From Raineyella antarctica (GTDB lineage Bacteria; Actinomycetota; Actinomycetes; Propionibacteriales; Propionibacteriaceae): a stretch of DNA of 64,000 bases. Location: positions 62,001 to 126,000 of the forward strand of contig NZ_FMYF01000004.1 in assembly GCF_900092135.1 (NCBI RefSeq). The letters are read 5' to 3'. The notes under the pieces are model-generated. The model had not been told where the DNA came from, made no database searches, and worked only from the letters and a program-made list of their open reading frames with translations. The translations under genes and the position numbers were made by a program. Below are positions 34,446 through 42,010 of the stretch, one piece after another (position 1 is the stretch's first letter; each line of letters starts with the position of its first letter).

Positions 34446-35068
34446 TCTCCGGCCATCAGGTCGATCAGGCGGCGCAGGTCGGTGATCCGCTCGCCGTCCT
34501 CGACGACGGGGATACCCGGCGTCTCGAGGATCACGCAGTCCAGCCCCACCTGGCGGGAGGCGACCGCATCGATCGCCCGGTCACCGACCGCCAGGCAGTC
34601 GGCCGGGTCCAGGCCGTTGCGATCGAGCACGGCACGGTACATCTGCGGGTCGGGCTTGCGCGGGAACCCGTCACTGGCACACACCAGGTCGTCGACGTCC
34701 AGACCGGTGGCGGCGAGCAGGGCCGACGCGCTGGTCCGGTCACGGTTGGTCACCACGATGTTGCGCCCGCCGACGGAACGTACGTGCGAGAGCACCTCCC
34801 TCGCCCCGGCCATCACCGGGGGTGGGGTGGTCGTCCAGGACCGCTTCAGCCGGGCGTACGCGGCATCGAGGTCGGTGTGCGGGACCCCGTAGCGCTCCGA
34901 CAGTTCGTCGATGGCCACCGCGATCGCCCGGCGGGTCAGCCGCGCCACCAGGTCCTCCTCGATCGGCTCGCCGTGAGCGCGCACCACCCGGGCGAGCGTG
35001 CGGTCGACGGAAGGATAGGTGTCGATCAGGGTGCCGCCCATGTCCCAGACGATGCTGTGGTACCTCAC
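34421..35068 (-). CDS. HAD-superfamily hydrolase with a DxGGT motif I
   Basis: The 215-residue protein has HAD motif I as VWDMGGTLIDTYPS, where the usual second Asp of DxDGT is Gly. Motif II is VVTNRDRTSA, the motif III Lys lies in GFPRKPDPQMY, and motif IV is AVGDRAIDAVASRQVG. The cap is helical, as in phosphoglycolate-phosphatase-like subclass I. The nucleophile Asp is kept but the general acid/base is lost, a variant I also recall from some Firmicutes HAD proteins; phosphatase activity may be low or altered. GTG 35068 has GGAGA eight bases upstream. Substrate unknown. Confidence 0.85.
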   Translation of the reverse strand: MRYHSIVWDMGGTLIDTYPSVDRTLARVVRAHGEPIEEDLVARLTRRAIAVAIDELSERYGVPHTDLDAAYARLKRSWTTTPPPVMAGAREVLSHVRSVGGRNIVVTNRDRTSASALLAATGLDVDDLVCASDGFPRKPDPQMYRAVLDRNGLDPADCLAVGDRAIDAVASRQVGLDCVILETPGIPVVEDGERITDLRRLIDLMAGDQPISPSR

Positions 35069-35171
35069 CCGGCCATTCTCCCCGATGCCGGAGCTTGCCG
35101 CGGGGCCAACCTCGGTCCTGGCCGGGTGCGCCGACCGGCAGCGGTCGGGCACGGGGGGCCGGCGGGGGCAC

Positions 35172-35177
35172 TAGGGT
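35172..35177 (+). promoter_or_regulatory. -10 box TAGGGT for the first Rieske gene
   Basis: TAGGGT lies about 60 bases before ATG 35237, in the gap after the divergent HAD gene. Confidence 0.4.
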
Positions 35178-35236
35178 GGGCCTGCCGGAGGCCTCTCCGG
35201 GCAGCGGACAACTCCAGACCCCAGGGGGATCACACC

Positions 35237-35626
35237 ATGATGCAGTCGTTCAGCCGCCGAACCATGTTGGCGGGGACCGGCCTTGCCGCCGCCGCGATCG
35301 GCACTCCGCTGCTGGGTGGCTGCTCGGGGACACAGTCCGCCGCCGGTGGCCTGTCCACCTCGCGCGTGCCCGTAGGCGGGGGACTCATCCTCGAGGCCGA
35401 CCACAAGGTCGTCACGCAGCCGACGGCCGGGACGTTCAAGGCCTTCAGCAGCACCTGCCCGCATGCCGGCTGCGCCGTCAGCCGGGTGACCGCGGAGTCG
35501 ATCGAGTGCACCTGTCACGGCAGCCACTTCTCCCTGGCCGACGGCGCGCGCATGAGCGGCCCGGCGACCACCGGACTGACCGAGGTGCCCGTCACCGTCG
35601 CCGGCGACACGCTCACCATCGGCTGA
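35237..35626 (+). CDS. Rieske [2Fe-2S] lipoprotein, copy 1
   Basis: The 129-residue protein starts with a Tat-like signal SRRTMLAGTGLAAAA and a lipobox LLGGC (Cys29), so it should be exported folded and lipid-anchored outside the membrane. The Rieske domain has all ligands: Cys74 and His76 in CPHAGC, Cys91 and His94 in CTCHGSH, plus the disulfide pair Cys79 and Cys93. It is a minimal Rieske domain without the cytochrome bc1 membrane anchor. An electron-transfer role at the cell surface is likely; the partner is unknown. A paralogue follows 145 bases downstream. Confidence 0.9.
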   Translation: MMQSFSRRTMLAGTGLAAAAIGTPLLGGCSGTQSAAGGLSTSRVPVGGGLILEADHKVVTQPTAGTFKAFSSTCPHAGCAVSRVTAESIECTCHGSHFSLADGARMSGPATTGLTEVPVTVAGDTLTIG

Positions 35627-35697
35627 ATCCGGCACGCCTGCCGCTGGGCCAGGTGCGTCCAGGCCTGCTGGCCGACGCTCGTGGCAGGCCACGGGAC

Positions 35698-35718
35698 TAG
35701 ACTGTGACAAGGCACACA
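35698..35718 (+). promoter_or_regulatory. -10 box TAGACT and overlapping CRP-like half palindrome
   Basis: TAGACT (35698-35703) precedes the second Rieske gene. TGTGA-N6-ACACA (35703-35718) follows directly; it differs from the CRP/GlxR half-site pair by one base and would overlap the transcription start. Confidence 0.35.
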
Positions 35719-35771
35719 TCCGGGCGCGTTCCGGGTTCCCGGATCAGATCGGTGCCGGGGGGGAGCGCAAC

Positions 35772-36170
35772 ATGTCGTACGTCATCACTCGACGAAGCCT
35801 GCTCGGCGGGACAGGTCTGGCCGTCGCAGCAGTCACCGGTTCATCCTTGTTGGCCGGGTGCTCCGATACCTCGGGCGGCTCGGGCTCGGGTGGCATCCCG
35901 GTCAAGGACGTGCCGGTCGGGTCGGCGTACATCCAGCAGAACGGCGACTACGTGGTCATCCAGCCGACCGCCGGGCACTTCCGTGCCTTCAGCAGGGTCT
36001 GCCCGCACGCCGGCTGCAAGGTCAACAAGGTGGAGGGTGACAACATCGTCTGCCCGTGCCACGGCAGTCGGTACTCTGTGGTGGACGGCAGCCGGGTCAG
36101 TGGACCGACGCCCCGGGGCCTGACCGAGGTGCCCGTCAAGGTCGATGGGAAGACTCTGGAGGTCGGGTGA
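35772..36170 (+). CDS. Rieske [2Fe-2S] lipoprotein, copy 2
   Basis: The 132-residue paralogue of the preceding gene has a Tat-like TRRSLLGGTGLAVAA signal and lipobox LLAGC (Cys30). A Gly/Ser linker and a complete Rieske site follow: Cys77, His79, Cys82 in CPHAGC and Cys94, Cys96, His97 in CPCHGS. The two copies share the order VPVG, QPTAG, FRAFS or FKAFS, and SGP..GLTEVPV, so they arose by duplication. This copy keeps the canonical CPCH. Its stop overlaps the start of a DUF456 membrane protein as GTGA. Confidence 0.9.
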   Translation: MSYVITRRSLLGGTGLAVAAVTGSSLLAGCSDTSGGSGSGGIPVKDVPVGSAYIQQNGDYVVIQPTAGHFRAFSRVCPHAGCKVNKVEGDNIVCPCHGSRYSVVDGSRVSGPTPRGLTEVPVKVDGKTLEVG

Positions 36171-36661
36171 GTGCAGACGTCGTGGCCACGGTGGTGGCGG
36201 GCCTGCTGGTTCTGGTGGGCCTGGTCGGCATCGTGGTCCCCGTCCTGCCCGGGACCATCACCGTCCTCGTGGGGCTGCTGCTCTGGGCGGTTGTCATCGG
36301 TGGCCCGATCGGCTGGGTCACCTTCGCCATCGGCGCGGCCTTCTGCCTGGTCGGCGTCACGGCCACGTACGTCCTGACCGGTCGGACCCTGAAGCGCGCC
36401 AGCATCCCGAACCGATCGGTCGTCATCGGCCTGCTGGCCGGTGTCGTGGGGATGTTCGTGATCCCCGTCGTGGGGCTGCCGATCGGCTTCGCCGCCGGCC
36501 TGTTCCTGTCCGAGCTTGCACGTGTCCGCGAGCCGGCCACTGCGCTGCGTACGTCGGGGCAGGCGCTGCGGGCCACGGGAATCGGCATGCTCGTCGAGTT
36601 CGGGTGTGCCAGCGCGGCCGGGATCGTCTGGATGGCCGGCGCCGCGGTCCGCTTCCTCTGA
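36167..36661 (+). CDS. DUF456 membrane protein
   Basis: The 164-residue product is mostly hydrophobic, with about five helices and Gly-rich turns: VVAGLLVLVGLVGIVVPVLPG, LLLWAVVIGGPIGWVTFAIG, and GVVGMFVIPVVGLPIGFAAG. The repeated P-x-x-G near GIVVPVLPG and VIPVVGLPIG is the DUF456 pattern. No function is established. GTG 36167 overlaps the stop of the Rieske gene, so the membrane protein is coupled to a lipid-anchored redox protein. Whether they interact is unknown. Confidence 0.82.
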   Translation: MSADVVATVVAGLLVLVGLVGIVVPVLPGTITVLVGLLLWAVVIGGPIGWVTFAIGAAFCLVGVTATYVLTGRTLKRASIPNRSVVIGLLAGVVGMFVIPVVGLPIGFAAGLFLSELARVREPATALRTSGQALRATGIGMLVEFGCASAAGIVWMAGAAVRFL

Positions 36662-36697
36662 GCCGGACCGCATCACCGGCTCACGACCCGGGAGGTC

Positions 36698-38218
36698 TCA
36701 GGCCGCCGCCGACGTACTGAGCGCGTGGGTCCGGGTGTAGCCGGTGGCCAGGTCGGTGATCCGTACCCGGACGATGCCGTTCGCGTCGATCTCGTACCGC
36801 TCCTCGACCATCGGGCCGTTCGTACGCCGGATCTCCACCGTCGTGACATCGGCCCCCTCCGACTGGAGGGCAGGGTCGAACGGGAACAGGATCTGGGCGA
36901 ACGGCATGATGTCGCCGCGAGGCTCCCCCGACCGGTCGACCTCGGTGTACTCCACGAAGCGGTACCAGCCGACGTTGTGGGCGGCGCGATAGCGGCGCGT
37001 GATGACCACGTCACCGTGCTCGGGCACCCGCTGGTCCCGGGTGACGATCGGATCGAAGCTGACCGTCGTGCCGGCGTCCGCCTCACGGAAGACGCCGAAA
37101 CCGCGCGACAGCTTGTCGGTGAGCGAGTAGCCGGCGTCCTCGTCGGCCGCGATGGCCAGGCCGATCGCCGTCGAGGCGGCCGGATAGGGGGAGCGGTACA
37201 CCCGTCGGCCGAAGGTCTCACGCAGGAGCCGGGGGACGAGGGGAAGCCCGGAGGCGCCGCCGACCAGGTAGATGCCGGCGATGTCGGAGGCCAACGTGGA
37301 GCTGCCGTCGAGGTCCTCCACGAGGGGGGCCATCGCCTGCATCGAGGCCTGGACCAGCGGGGTGGCGCGTTCGTAGAAGTCGGCGACCGGCACCGTGAGC
37401 TGCTGGCCGTCCAGCTCGAGCAGGATGCGGCGGGACTGTGGCGACAGGTGCTCCTTGGCGTCCCGGCAGTCGTCCAGCAGGGCAAGGTAGGTCCGCAGGT
37501 CGATGTCGTCCAGGGTGAGGCCGGCGGCCTCGAGCGCGCAGTCGGCCAGGGCGGCGTCGAAGTCGTCGCCCCCGAGCATGTTGAGGCCCAGGGAGCCGAC
37601 GATCTCGTGGTCGACGCCGTCCACGCTCACCAGCGAGGCGTCGAATGTGCCGCCACCCAGGTCGTACACGATGACCCGGGTCCGGCGGGAACTCAGGGTG
37701 CGGCCCTGGCGGTGGGTGTACTCGAACCCCGCGGCGGAGGGCTCGTTCAGCATCGCGGAGACCGCGAACCCTGCGCGGCGGAAGGCCTCCAGCGTCAGGA
37801 ACCGCTGCGCGCCGTGGGCGTGGGCGGGCACCGCGACGACGGTCGCCTCGGCCTGTGCCGGGTCGTACTCGTCGCTGATGCTGGAGTTGGTGGCGAGCGC
37901 CTCCTTCAGCGCCCCCAGGTACCCCACCATCAGGTCGAGCAGGGCCACCTCCCGGTCACCGACGGTGATGGTGGTGTGGGCGTTCACGTCGCCGGCGCCG
38001 AGGGCACGCTTGAAGGACCGCACCAGGGTGGCGCCGTTGTTCGCAGCGGTCAGGGCATCGAAACCGTACCGGAGCCGGTCACCGTCGAGGGCGACGACTG
38101 AGGGGAAGTACTCCTGGGCGTCCCCCGCGGCATCGGGGAAGCTGACGACGGGGTAATTGCCCCGATCGACGAGGGCCACCGTGGTGCGGGTCGTGCCGAA
38201 ATCTATCCCGAGACGCAT
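36698..38218 (-). CDS. Short Hsp70/DnaK-like ATPase
   Basis: The 506-residue protein has the Hsp70 actin-fold ATPase: phosphate-1 IDFGTTRTTVAL, phosphate-2 VYDLGGGTFDASLV, adenosine motif GIYLVGGASGLPLVPRLL. The region after about residue 380 is a shortened beta-rich part (FDPIVTRDQRVPEHGDVVITRR, VEIRRTNGPMVEERYEI) without the helical lid of DnaK. It ends in Ala-rich sequence. It is not the housekeeping DnaK (no grpE or dnaJ near). The genes just upstream on the same strand encode a membrane protein and a SatD-like protein. Its client or role is unknown. Confidence 0.87.
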   Translation of the reverse strand: MRLGIDFGTTRTTVALVDRGNYPVVSFPDAAGDAQEYFPSVVALDGDRLRYGFDALTAANNGATLVRSFKRALGAGDVNAHTTITVGDREVALLDLMVGYLGALKEALATNSSISDEYDPAQAEATVVAVPAHAHGAQRFLTLEAFRRAGFAVSAMLNEPSAAGFEYTHRQGRTLSSRRTRVIVYDLGGGTFDASLVSVDGVDHEIVGSLGLNMLGGDDFDAALADCALEAAGLTLDDIDLRTYLALLDDCRDAKEHLSPQSRRILLELDGQQLTVPVADFYERATPLVQASMQAMAPLVEDLDGSSTLASDIAGIYLVGGASGLPLVPRLLRETFGRRVYRSPYPAASTAIGLAIAADEDAGYSLTDKLSRGFGVFREADAGTTVSFDPIVTRDQRVPEHGDVVITRRYRAAHNVGWYRFVEYTEVDRSGEPRGDIMPFAQILFPFDPALQSEGADVTTVEIRRTNGPMVEERYEIDANGIVRVRITDLATGYTRTHALSTSAAA

Positions 38219-38219
38219 A

Positions 38220-38276
38220 CGAGGAGCCTACCAACCCTCGGGACCTCCTCGAACTGTCGCCGGGGGCTGTCCCCGG
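38220..38276 (-). promoter_or_regulatory. Hairpins between the membrane-protein gene and the Hsp70-like gene
   Basis: CCGGGG/CCCCGG (38260-38276) is a short terminator-like stem just past the upstream gene's stop. CGAGGAG/CTCCTCG (38220-38226 and 38245-38251) can close over the start region of the Hsp70-like gene. Attenuation between the genes is possible. Confidence 0.4.
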
Positions 38277-38278
38277 AC

Positions 38279-38791
38279 CTAGTAGAGGGTGAGCGCCCAG
38301 CGTGCCGTACCGGCCCAGGCACAGGCCCACAGCACGCTGACGAAGGTGCCGATGATGAACCGTTCGGCGGCTGCACTCGTCGTCGCCTTGAGCTCCGGGT
38401 ACCTGGCGAGGGCCTTGACCGCCACGCTGACCGCAACACCGTTCGGGTAGCCGGCGGCGATGCTGACGAAGACGGCCAGCCGCTCGAGGTTGCCGATCCA
38501 GCGGCCCCCACGCAGGATGCTGCCGGCGGCCTGCAGGCTGGCCGGCGACTCCTGTCCGGGTGGTGTCCCGGCTCCTCCTGGGGTGTCGGCGCCCGGCTGG
38601 CCCGGTCCACCGGTGGGTCCGGAGCCGATGCCCTCGGGCCGTTCCGGAGCCGCGGACAGCGCCCGTCCCGCGTCGGCCCGGTCGATCCGGCGGAACACCC
38701 ACGTCACCAGTGGGCTGCCGGGCAGGACCGCGACCGCGCCGAAGGCGATCATGACTCCGGTGTCGAGCAGGAGGTGGACCAGGTCGGGCAT
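38279..38791 (-). CDS. Small membrane protein paired with SatD
   Basis: The 170-residue protein has an N-terminal helix (LVHLLLDTGVMIAFGAVAVLP), a Pro/Gly-rich hydrophilic middle of about 50 residues. Two or three further hydrophobic segments (AVFVSIAAGYPNGVAVSVAV, FIIGTFVSVLWACAWAG) follow. ATG 38791 has AAGGAG seven bases upstream and shares one base with the SatD stop, so translation is coupled. SatD genes in other bacteria are often followed by a small membrane protein; this one may be the equivalent, but I do not recognise the sequence. Confidence 0.7.
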   Translation of the reverse strand: MPDLVHLLLDTGVMIAFGAVAVLPGSPLVTWVFRRIDRADAGRALSAAPERPEGIGSGPTGGPGQPGADTPGGAGTPPGQESPASLQAAGSILRGGRWIGNLERLAVFVSIAAGYPNGVAVSVAVKALARYPELKATTSAAAERFIIGTFVSVLWACAWAGTARWALTLY

Positions 38792-39423
38792 CACTGTGCT
38801 CCTTCGGTGGCGGCACGGGCGAGGAGCTCGGCGGCGAGCGCCGCTCCTCGGCGTCCCTCGGAATAGGCGGCGCGGGCGGCTCGTTGGCTGGCGGCCGAGG
38901 GGGAGATGCCAAGTCCGGCGGCGGCCGCCCGGTTGGTGAGCCCCCGGTCGAGCAGGTCGCAGACCTCCCAGCCCTCGGGGGAGCGGCGGGACAGCAGGTA
39001 TCCCCACAGCAGGAGGGCGGTCTCCGCCTGCCAGCCGGCCCGGCCCGGGTCCTCCGCCGGGAGGTCCTCCCTGCTGTCTCGGACGGCCAGCCCGACGGGG
39101 TTCCCCCGGGCGGCCTCGATCGCCTCCCGGGCTGCGAGGTAGGCCCCGCCACGCGCCGCCCGGGTCGAGTCCGGCAGCGGCCGCTCGACCGGGCCGACCC
39201 CGATGCCGATCCTCCACTGTCCCTGCCGCAGCAGCACCTGCAGGGTGGCGACGACGGCGTGGGCGGAGGAGAGCAGGCCCTGGATCTCGTCACCGGCCGT
39301 ACGTTCGAACCCGAGCAGCACGTCCTGCTGCGGGAGCGCCGCCAGGGCGTCCAGGGCGGCGGGGACCGCGTCGGCGCCCCGGCGACTACGACGCTGGTCG
39401 GCGGTCACCACGAACGGGGTCAT
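38791..39423 (-). CDS. SatD-like protein with C-terminal helix-turn-helix
   Basis: The 210-residue product resembles SatD: FVVTADQRRSRRGAD at the start, FERTAGDEIQGLLSSAHAVVA in the middle and WRIGIGVGPVERPLP with a nucleotidyl-cyclase-like strand order. The end (about 165-195, LLDRGLTNRAAAAGLGISPS) looks like a helix-turn-helix. SatD was named from an acid-tolerance operon in Streptococcus; its activity is unknown. The ATG at 39423 is favoured because AAGGA lies ten bases upstream and a TAAATT -10 box (about 39450-39455, minus) is well placed; ATG 39441 is an alternative. First gene of a SatD, membrane protein, Hsp70 operon. Confidence 0.72.
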   Translation of the reverse strand: MTPFVVTADQRRSRRGADAVPAALDALAALPQQDVLLGFERTAGDEIQGLLSSAHAVVATLQVLLRQGQWRIGIGVGPVERPLPDSTRAARGGAYLAAREAIEAARGNPVGLAVRDSREDLPAEDPGRAGWQAETALLLWGYLLSRRSPEGWEVCDLLDRGLTNRAAAAGLGISPSAASQRAARAAYSEGRRGAALAAELLARAATEGAQ

Positions 39424-39609
39424 CAAGCCCTTGTCCTTCATATCTCACAATTTAGCCCAGAAGCTTCATGGATCCCATGCATCGGGACGGCCCCCCGCCT
39501 GTCCCTGTTCCACATGGGAGCACCCGGGGCCGATCAGCTGGCGCACCCGCCTGCAACGCGAAAAGCTGTGTCCACACCCGCTAATGCATGCCACGACCAG
39601 GAGGACCCA

Positions 39610-40641
39610 GTGTCGGACCCCGAAGACCGCAAGTACATGCTGACCAACCACAACCTCGGACTCGACCTGATGCGAGCCACCGAGGCTGCCGCCCTCGCCG
39701 CGGCACGCTGGGCGGGACGGGGGCAGAAGGAGTCCGGCGACGGGGCGGCCGTGGGAGCCATGCGCGAGATCCTCTCGCACGTACGGATCGACGGCACGAT
39801 CGTGATCGGCGAGGGTGAGAAGGACGAGGCCCCGATGCTCGCCAACGGCGAGAAGGTCGGCAACGGCGATGGTCCGGCGATGGACATCGCCGTCGACCCG
39901 GTGGACGGTACCCGCCTGCTCGCCTGGGGGATGCGCAACTCGATCGCGCTGCTGGCCGGCGCCGAGGGCGGGTCGATGTACAACCCGAAGGAGTGCTTCT
40001 ACATGGAGAAGCTCGTCGTCGGTGCCGACGCCGCCGACGTGATCGAGCTGGACGCCCCCATCGCCGAGAACCTGCGCCGGGTCGCCAAGGCCAAGGGCAA
40101 GGGCGTGGACCAGATCACCGTGGGCGTGCTGAACCGCGAGCGCCACAACGACCTGATCAACGCCATCCGCGAGGCCGGCGCGGCCACCCGCCTGTTCACC
40201 GATGGTGACGTCGCCGCCGCCGTGATGGCGGCGCACCCGGACATGCCGGCCCTGGACATGATGGCCGGCATCGGCGGCAGCCCGGAGGGCGTCGTCACCG
40301 CGTGCGCGATGAAGGCCCTCGGCGGACGGATCCTGGCCCGGCTGTGGCCGACCTCCAGTGAGGAGCGCCAGCGTACGATCGACGCCGGCCACGACCTCGA
40401 CCGGATCCTCGACACCAACGACCTGGTCACCAGCGACAACACCATCTTCGTGGCCACCGGTATCACCCCGGGCGACCTGGTGGAGGGTGTCACCTACCTG
40501 CCCAACGGAGGCGCGCACACCCAGTCGATCGTGATGCGGTCGGCCTCCGGCACGATCCGCTACGTCGACGCCTACCACCACCTGGACAAGGTGGAGGCCT
40601 ACCGCCAGCGCCACGAGGTCGCCGGTATCGACTGGAAGTGA
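39610..40641 (+). CDS. glpX: Fructose-1,6-bisphosphatase class II
   Basis: GlpX removes the 1-phosphate of fructose 1,6-bisphosphate in gluconeogenesis. The 343-residue protein shows the class II landmarks: NLGLDLMRATEAAALAAARW, GEGEKDEAPML, DIAVDPVDGTRLLAWGM with the metal-binding Asp residues, and GIGGSPEGVVTACAMKALGG. It continues with LVTSDNTIFVATGIT and ends as in mycobacterial GlpX. GTG 39610 follows AGGAGG. It is followed by three successive strong hairpins and a convergent dioxygenase gene. The 168-base upstream gap holds the divergent satD promoter and no recognised operator. Confidence 0.95.
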   Translation: MSDPEDRKYMLTNHNLGLDLMRATEAAALAAARWAGRGQKESGDGAAVGAMREILSHVRIDGTIVIGEGEKDEAPMLANGEKVGNGDGPAMDIAVDPVDGTRLLAWGMRNSIALLAGAEGGSMYNPKECFYMEKLVVGADAADVIELDAPIAENLRRVAKAKGKGVDQITVGVLNRERHNDLINAIREAGAATRLFTDGDVAAAVMAAHPDMPALDMMAGIGGSPEGVVTACAMKALGGRILARLWPTSSEERQRTIDAGHDLDRILDTNDLVTSDNTIFVATGITPGDLVEGVTYLPNGGAHTQSIVMRSASGTIRYVDAYHHLDKVEAYRQRHEVAGIDWK

Positions 40642-40650
40642 GACCTGGAA

Positions 40651-40684
40651 TCCCGCTGTCCGCCTTCGCCGGCGGACAGCGGGA
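40651..40684. terminator. Terminator 1 of 3 after glpX
   Basis: Perfect 14-bp stem TCCCGCTGTCCGCC / GGCGGACAGCGGGA with a 6-base loop, 10 bases after the glpX stop. Confidence 0.8.
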
Positions 40685-40702
40685 CCCGGAATGGACCCAA
40701 GG

Positions 40703-40753
40703 AACGACAGAAGGATGGCGGTGGACCAGGTCCACCGCCATCCTTCTGTCGTT
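40703..40753. terminator. Long palindromic terminator 2 of 3
   Basis: Two perfect 25-base arms (40703-40727 and 40729-40753) around a single central base, the longest palindrome I found in the window. Its position between convergent genes suggests a bidirectional terminator. Confidence 0.75.
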
Positions 40754-40757
40754 TGGA

Positions 40758-40797
40758 GCACTCGGGCGGCGATCGTCGAGGAGCGCCGCCCGAGTGC
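40758..40797. terminator. Terminator 3 of 3, before the dioxygenase stop
   Basis: Perfect 14-bp stem GCACTCGGGCGGCG / CGCCGCCCGAGTGC with a 12-base loop, nine bases beyond the stop of the minus-strand dioxygenase gene. Confidence 0.75.
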
Positions 40798-40805
40798 GGG
40801 GCCGA

Positions 40806-41720
40806 CTACGTCAGAACGGTCGTGAAGCGCTCGTTGAGCTCGCGGGCGTGGTAGAAGATGCCCTTGCCGAGCTGGTCGACGGTCCACGTGACGGTGGGGC
40901 GGTCGGCGAAGGACAGGTAGCCGCCGGCGAAGACCTCGTTGCGGTTGCCGGCCGGGTCGAAGAAGTAGACCGTCTTGCCGCGAGTGATGCCGTGGCGGGT
41001 CGGGCCGACGTCGATCGGGACATCGTCCATCGACATCAGGTCGGCGGCGCGGTTGACCTCCCAGCCCTCCTCCAGACGGAAGGCGAAGTGGTGCAGCTTG
41101 GCCTCGGGGCCCTCGATGAACGCGAGCTGGTGGATCTGGTTCGACCCGGTCATCCAGCAGCCGATCTTGTGGGCGTCGTCGTCGAGCGAGGTCGCGACCT
41201 GCTCGGCGGTCCAGAAACCGAAGACGTCCTTCATGAACTTCTCCATGAGCGCGACGTCCGGGGTGGTGATCAGCGAGTGGTCCAGCGCGGGGGCGCCGAT
41301 GCCACGCAGGTCACGCGGGAAGGCCTCCGGGTTGACGTTGCCGACGTCGACCTGGCCACTGGTGATGTCGTGGTAGACCTCGAAGACGTGGCCGGAAGGC
41401 GTGAAGATGCGGACACCGTCACCGACCTCCAGGTTGTCGCCCTTGGAGAAGCGCTCGGTGCTGGCACCGAACTTCTGGGCGTTGTTCTCGATCTCGGCCA
41501 GGTCCTCGGCGTACTGGGCCTTCCAGCCGTACTTGACGACGCCGACGCCGCCCTCCTCGAGGACGACGGAGTGGTGGTCCCACTCGTCCCAGCCGCGGAA
41601 GTACACCTTGTTGTCGACCGCGGCGACCTCGTTCAGGCCCAGCGTCTGGGTGTAGTGCTGACGAGCTTCGGCCATATCGGTGACTCGCACGTGGGCATAG
41701 CCCATACGCATGATTGCCAT
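40806..41720 (-). CDS. Catechol 2,3-dioxygenase (extradiol, XylE-like)
   Basis: The 304-residue protein is close to XylE in length and sequence order, with two vicinal-oxygen-chelate halves. Iron ligands are His148 (ALDHSL), His210 or 211 (KLHHFAFRL) and Glu262 in GNRNEVF. The extradiol signature TVYFFDPAGNRNEVFAGG is complete, and the ending GIFYHARELNERF..VLT is XylE-like. It opens catechol between C2 and C3 to 2-hydroxymuconic semialdehyde. No other meta-cleavage genes are adjacent, so the rest of the pathway must lie elsewhere or the enzyme has another diol. ATG 41720 follows AAGGAG by five bases. Confidence 0.93.
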   Translation of the reverse strand: MAIMRMGYAHVRVTDMAEARQHYTQTLGLNEVAAVDNKVYFRGWDEWDHHSVVLEEGGVGVVKYGWKAQYAEDLAEIENNAQKFGASTERFSKGDNLEVGDGVRIFTPSGHVFEVYHDITSGQVDVGNVNPEAFPRDLRGIGAPALDHSLITTPDVALMEKFMKDVFGFWTAEQVATSLDDDAHKIGCWMTGSNQIHQLAFIEGPEAKLHHFAFRLEEGWEVNRAADLMSMDDVPIDVGPTRHGITRGKTVYFFDPAGNRNEVFAGGYLSFADRPTVTWTVDQLGKGIFYHARELNERFTTVLT

Positions 41721-41800
41721 GATTACTCCTTCGTACGATGGCGGCGGTCCCCCGTCCGGTCCCCGAGGGGGCCCGGCTCCGGGTGTGGACCGTGACCTGA

Positions 41801-41834
41801 ACGCTAGCTGGCCCGAGCTGTGATCCGGGTCACG
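41801..41834 (-). promoter_or_regulatory. Promoter of the dioxygenase gene with a CRP/GlxR-like site
   Basis: Minus-strand TAGCGT (41806-41801) is a probable -10 box. TGTGA-TCCGGG-TCACG (41819-41834) matches the CRP/GlxR palindrome TGTGA-N6-TCACA except the last base and overlaps the expected -35 region. Catabolite-type control is suggested. Confidence 0.5.
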
Positions 41835-42010
41835 ATTCCGTCTTCCGGCACGCGCCCCCGGACTTCGGGCATTAACCGGGGTGGAGGCTGGGCAATACCC
41901 GAGGCCTATCGACTGCGGCACGGGTGGAACCACCCCCTGCCGGAAGCGGGAATGTTCGGGCCGGAGGGGGCGTTCTACTACTGAATGCCCGCGAAGATCC
42001 GGAGGAAATG

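Noticed and set aside
36698..38218. Housekeeping DnaK
   Set aside because: Only 506 residues, lacks the lid domain, and no grpE, dnaJ or hspR gene is adjacent.
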